This document shows positions 59,685 to 64,000 of a DNA stretch of 64,000 bases, in pieces (the stretch's first letter is position 1; each line of letters opens with the position of its first letter). The stretch comes from Azorinus chamasolen (lineage: Eukaryota; Mollusca; Bivalvia; Cardiida; Solecurtidae), in NCBI GenBank assembly GCA_963576725.1, contig OY755242.1, positions 58,076,480-58,140,479 on the forward strand. Direction: 5' to 3'. The notes beneath the pieces are model-generated. The model was not told the DNA's origin. It saw only the letters and a program-made list of their open reading frames with translations, and ran no database searches. The translations under genes and the position numbers were made by a program.

Positions 59685-61690
59685 CAGGTGAGTTATTCAC
59701 TGGAATCCTATATGTTGGCTGTATAGGGGTGTTATCCATTGGAATTCGGCCTATGGCCTATACAGGTGACTTATCCATTGGATTTCGGCCTATGACCTTT
59801 ACAGAAGAGTTAGTCATTGGAATCCTGCCTGTAGGCGGTTTAGGTGACTTATCCATTGGAATTCAGCCTATGGCCTGTACAGGTGAGTTATTCATTGGAA
59901 TCCTGCCTGTAGGCTATATAGGGATGTTATCCATTAGAATTCGGCCTTTACCCTGTACAGGTGAGTTATTCATTGGAATTCGGTCTATGGCCTGTACAGA
60001 TGAGTTATGCATTGGAAACATGCATTTAGGGCGTATAGATGAGTTATCCATTGGAATTCGGTCTATGGCCTGTACAGATGAGTTATGCATTGGAAACATG
60101 CATTTAGGCCGTATAGGTGACTTATCCATTGGAATTCGGTCTATGGCCTGTGCAGGTGAGATATTCATTGGAATTCGGTCTATGGCCTGTACAGATGAGT
60201 TATGCATTGGAAACATGCATTTAGGGCGTATAGATGAGTTATCCATTGGAATTCGGTCTATGGCCTATACATGTCAGTTAGTCATTGAAATCCTTCCTGT
60301 AGTCCATAAAGGGGAGTTAGTCATTGGAATTCGGCTTATGGCCTGTATAGGTGAGGTATTCATTGGAATCCTGCCTGTAGGCGGTTTAGGGGACTTATCC
60401 ATTGGAATTCGGCCTGTGACCTGTACAGGAAAGTTATTCATTGAAATCCAGCCTGTAGGCTGTATAGAGGAGTTATCGATTGGAATTCGGTCTATGACAT
60501 GTACAGGTTAGTTATTCATTTGAATCCTGCATTTAGGACGTATAGGTGAATTATCCATTGGAATTCGGCATATGGCCAGTACAGGTGAGTTATCCATTGG
60601 AAACATGCATTTAGGGGCGTATATGGGAGTCATTCATTGGAATTCGGTCTATGGTCTATACAGGTGAGTTAGTCATTGGAACCCTGCCTGTAGGCGGTTG
60701 ATGTGACTTATCCATTGGAATTCGGCCTATGGCCTGAACAGGTGAGTTATTCACTGGAAACCTATATGTTGGCTGTATAGGGGAGTTATCCAATGGAATT
60801 CGGCCTATGGCCTGTACAGGTGACTTATCTATTGGAATTCGGCCTAAGGCCTTTACATGTGAGTTATTCATTGGAATCCTGCCTTAAGGCTATAAAGGTG
60901 AGTTATTCATTGGAATCCTGCCTGTAGGCGGTTTAGGTGACTTATCCACTGAAATTCGGCCTATGGCCTATACAGGTGAGTTAGTCATTGGAAGCCTGCC
61001 TGTAAGCGGTTTAGGTGACTTATCCATTGGAATTCGTCCTATGGCATGTACAGGTGAGTTATTCACTGGAATCCTGTCTGTAGGCTATATAGGGGAGTTA
61101 TCCGTTGGAATTCGGCCTATGGCCTGTACAGGTGAGTTATTCACTGGAATCCTATATGTTGGCTGTATAGGGGAGTTATCCATTGGAATTCGGCCTATGA
61201 CCTGTACAGGTGAGTTATTCACTGGAATCCTATATGTTGGCTGTATAGGGGAGTTATCCATTGGAATTCTGCATTTAGGCCGTACAGGGGAGTTATCCAT
61301 TGGAATTCGGTCCATGGCCTGTACAGGTGAGTTATCCAGTCGAAACATGCATATAGGCCGTATATAAAAGTTATCCACTGGAATTTGGCCTATGGCATGT
61401 ACAGGTGAGTTATTAATTGGAAACATGCATTTTGGCCGTATATGTGAGATATCCATTGGAATTCGGCCTATGACCTGTACAGGTGAGTTATTCACTGGAA
61501 TCATGTATTTAGGCTGTAAAGGGGAGTTATTCATCGGAATTCGGTCTATGGCCTGTGCAGGTGAGCTATCCATTAGAAACATGCATTTATACCGTATAGG
61601 TCAGTTGTCCATTGCAATTCGGTCTATGGCATGTACAGTTGAGTTATTTATTGGAATCCTGTCCGTATGCGGTTAAGATGCATTAAATCA
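59685..61690 (-). repeat. Satellite 2, right arm (reverse units)
   Basis: Reverse-complement units (GGCCTGTACAGGTGAGTTAT-TCATTGGAAT) run to about 61690. Translating the plus strand gives a 13-residue repeat of the form GELFIGIRSMACT (285-residue ORF at 59654-60511). A subset has GGAAACATGCATTTAGGGCG, which is rare in the left arm. I regard the ORFs as by-products. Confidence 0.92.
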
Positions 61691-61770
61691 ATTGGAATTC
61701 GATCAATTCAAAATGAGGTTTTTGCGGGTCCCCAGTCCCGGTAAAGCAGGAGTGATGTTTTCAAAGGATG

Positions 61771-61794
61771 TATGTATGTCTATGTCTATGTCTA

Positions 61795-61827
<33 letters not shown>

Positions 61828-61852
61828 CCCTCCCCTCTCTCTCTCTCAAATG
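61771..61852 (+). repeat. Microsatellite (GTCTAT/GTCT/CT)n
   Basis: ATGTATGTCTATGTCTATGT runs into (GTCT)n and then CTCTCTCTCTC. A plus-strand ORF through it (61692-61895) is composition-driven. Confidence 0.9.
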
Positions 61853-62396
61853 CACGATGGAAAGAACAGGGACACATCCACCCTTAGCCAAGTGAAAACA
61901 TACACATGCCGCAGCTCTGTCATATATAAATTGTCATACAATTTATATTGACGCGCACTGTAAGGCTGTTTTGGTTCGTATTCGCTAAATCAGAGTCGCA
62001 TCTGGATCCAAACTGTTTAACACCCTGATCGTGTATGTTTGCAAATTCTTGTCATAGGCTATCACAAATCCATGCATAGTTAACAAGGAAAGATGGTAGG
62101 GTACGTTAGACTTTGACCTGAAAATAACACAGCGACCCTAGTCATAATCAAGTTCAAATCAGCATTCGCCGTAAATTAAATTCTTTATCATGATCAATAC
62201 CATTATCATCTTTATCATCCACCATCATCTTGGGATCTAAACTTGATTTTGAACAGTTAACTGCGCAGAGAAATGCTTATGTTTGACAAAACGTGTACGG
62301 CCATGTACTGACGGAAGGCTCCCGGCACTTTGTGACTGTGTCTGTGCGGTTTGCTTGCGCCTGCCATTAATTCCACTCAGTCCACCATAGGACTTC
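61853..62396. other. Unassigned sequence
   Basis: No exon could be supported. A 62-codon minus ORF (62237-62425) has no recognisable features. ATCTGGATCCAAACTGTTT (61998) recurs at 63500 and marks a dispersed repeat. Confidence 0.45.
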
Positions 62397-62781
62397 AATT
62401 GCGTGTTTTCTTTCCATTTCTCCACTGGCGAAATGAAAAATGTTCAGTAAATACACGATTTTATGGTTATCTGTTGACAATTCGTGTTTTATTAGGTGGA
62501 ATTCAATCGATCTTACCTTAAAGTAACCATATTGTTTATAAAAAACGGTTAAAATCTACCCAGAAATTACTTTTAAATTTTCCTTTGCGTGTTTTCCTTC
62601 TACTTCTCTAGTGGCAGAATGGATTTTATTAAATAAATATACGATTGCACAATTAATAATGGACAAATGAAACTCAGCATGGTCTAATTCGATAGAATTA
62701 GTGTAAAGAAAGTAGTCATAATGCCTGAAAAAATGACCAAAAAAACCAACATATAAATGTCTATTTCATTTCCATTTCTAC
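62397..62781 (+). repeat. Degenerate tandem repeat of about 185 bp leading into a gap
   Basis: TTGCGTGTTTTCTTTCCATT (about 62399) and TTGCGTGTTTTCCTTCTACT (about 62585) start two similar units containing CTCNNNTGGCNNAATG and TAAATAyACGATT. TTTCATTTCCATTTCTAC (62764-62781) looks like the start of a third unit, cut by the gap. Confidence 0.6.
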
Positions 62782-62981
62782 NNNNNNNNNNNNNNNNNNN
62801 NNNNNNNNNNNNNNNNNNNNNNNNNNNNNNNNNNNNNNNNNNNNNNNNNNNNNNNNNNNNNNNNNNNNNNNNNNNNNNNNNNNNNNNNNNNNNNNNNNNN
62901 NNNNNNNNNNNNNNNNNNNNNNNNNNNNNNNNNNNNNNNNNNNNNNNNNNNNNNNNNNNNNNNNNNNNNNNNNNNNNNNNN
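62782..62981. other. Assembly gap, 200 N
   Basis: Exactly 200 undetermined bases, so probably a placeholder length. The two ORFs reported across it are artefacts. Confidence 0.99.
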
Positions 62982-63440
62982 CCATTAAAAAGACGCCGGT
63001 TTTTCTAAGGATTTAGCAATATTCAGATATCGGTAATATTAAGCTGAATAGATAATTACATACTGTTTGGAAATGGGTCGTAAGCATTACTTTTATAATA
63101 TGAAAATGAATATAACTTTTGGTGTTTATATATTGTTTTATACGGACAAATTTAAATAAGCACCTGCTCTGATAGACCCCTTGTTAATCCATTATGTGGT
63201 CACCATAGACAAGTTCTACATCTATTGTACATAATAAAGACGCTGTCTCCGCGAATAGAACAAAACGAATGCGTGGTGGTCGTACATGATATTAAGAGAC
63301 ACACTTTTAACTCCGATTGTCCAGGCATTCCTAAACAGTGTTTAGGTGTTTCTTTCGCTGCCAACTTTTGTCCCCCGTAAACATTGTCGCCTGCTACAAA
63401 TTTCATTTTTTTGTGCTTTTCTTCATATTTGTCTAAAAAC
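62982..63440. other. Unassigned sequence
   Basis: No coding signal, RNA gene or repeat is supported here. Confidence 0.45.
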
Positions 63441-63560
63441 AGTCACAATAACAAAGAGTTAGGATCCTGACGAGACGCCAAGTTACTTGGCATCTCATCT
63501 GGATCCAAACTGTTTTCAAAGATAATCAGAGATGAAGCACATTGGCAGTGAAAGAGTTAA
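63441..63560. mobile_element. Short hairpin element
   Basis: GACGAGACGCCAAG and CTTGGCATCTCATC pair across TTA. The flank ATCTGGATCCAAACTGTTTT recurs at 61998, and the segment ends GTGAAAGAGTTAAC, similar to MITE ends. Confidence 0.5.
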
Positions 63561-63792
63561 CATTTTTTCAGGTATTGTCTTGACAACTAACAAGCTGACT
63601 TACGATTGTACACGTAGTATCTGTAGGAGTTGTCTGTTATCATTGTCAGCTTAAGACATAAGAACCCGTAATACTGCGCGCTAAACAGCGTAAAGAAATT
63701 CTCAGTTCTGAAAGCAGAAAGATAAAACATATATATAGTAAAATCTCTATAGATGGAAATATTAGTATAGAAGAATTTAGACACATTTAGCG

Positions 63793-63931
63793 AAGTGGCT
63801 GCTTAATGCAGGATGAAAGTCATGAAGCTCCACGAGGAGCATTGCAGGGTGAAAGTTATCGAGTACCCCCCCCCCCCCACCCCACACACACACACAAGAA
63901 AAGACTTTCATCCTGCTTTCAGCCACCACTT
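63793..63931. mobile_element. Hairpin element with poly-C/CA loop
   Basis: AAGTGGCTGCTTAATGCAGG...AAAGTC is mirrored by GACTTTCATCCTGCTTTCAG...CACTT. Inside are AGCTCCACGAGGAGC and a (C)n(CA)n tract (63867-63895). Confidence 0.7.
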
Positions 63932-64000
63932 GTCTTTAAGACCGTTTAATACTAACTGTTCGTCTGGTTTAGAGGGTTTTTACTGTACATAGTTATACAT

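Noticed and set aside
59654..60511. 285-codon ORF with 13-residue repeats
   Set aside because: It begins inside a MITE and consists of 39-bp satellite units. The opposite strand is also open. Unit length divisible by three explains it without selection for coding.
62757..63008. ORFs across the N block
   Set aside because: They exist only because unknown bases contain no stops.

Overview
This window looks like eukaryotic DNA, most likely from a bivalve mollusc. The evidence is spliced minus-strand exons with GT/AG borders, introns of 0.6-4.4 kb packed with short transposons, and several non-autonomous elements of the tandem-core type known from bivalves as 'pearl' (Helitron/Helentron-like: repeated cores of about 160 bp, an ACGG/ACAG microsatellite, then a terminal hairpin). 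The species cannot be named from the sequence. There are no bacterial-type genes, rRNA genes, CRISPR arrays or operons.

One real gene dominates. It lies on the minus strand between about 38.4 kb and 5.25 kb and encodes a multi-domain sushi (CCP/SCR) protein. I traced 20 exons: two exons of an N-terminal cysteine-containing region I do not recognise (38280-38398 and 36752-36869), a candidate 9-nt microexon (36166-36174), and 17 single-exon CCP modules (33477-33644 down to 5254-5421). Every CCP exon is phase 1-1, every junction joins without a stop codon, and all have GT/AG borders. Both ends of the gene are missing: no signal-peptide exon was found upstream, and the last exon ends with an open donor. 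The product is probably a secreted or cell-surface adhesion, recognition or complement-like protein.

The introns hold two hairpin MITE families. Family A has TTAACCCTTTACTCC-type ends, and family B has AACCCATTCCCTC-type ends with a GAGCATTTGCTCC hairpin. There are also a smaller hairpin family, tRNA-derived SINEs, several foldback elements, minisatellites that grew inside or beside MITEs, a Tc1-like MITE, a hAT-type zinc-finger/transposase fragment and a LINE fragment. One minisatellite (12845-13575) repeats the 5' splice site of a CCP exon 14 times.

Layout: 1-4.4 kb is a three-level nest of tandem-core elements. 5.2-38.4 kb is the sushi gene. 39.5-44.7 kb holds foldback elements and a hAT-like insertion carrying another tandem-core element. 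45.2-57.5 kb is a 62-bp satellite in two opposite orientations meeting at a 33-bp palindrome. 57.9-58.1 kb is a LINE remnant. 58.2-61.7 kb is a 39-bp satellite, also in two orientations, with half a family-B MITE at the switch. 61.7-64 kb is mostly unassigned and contains a 200-bp assembly gap.
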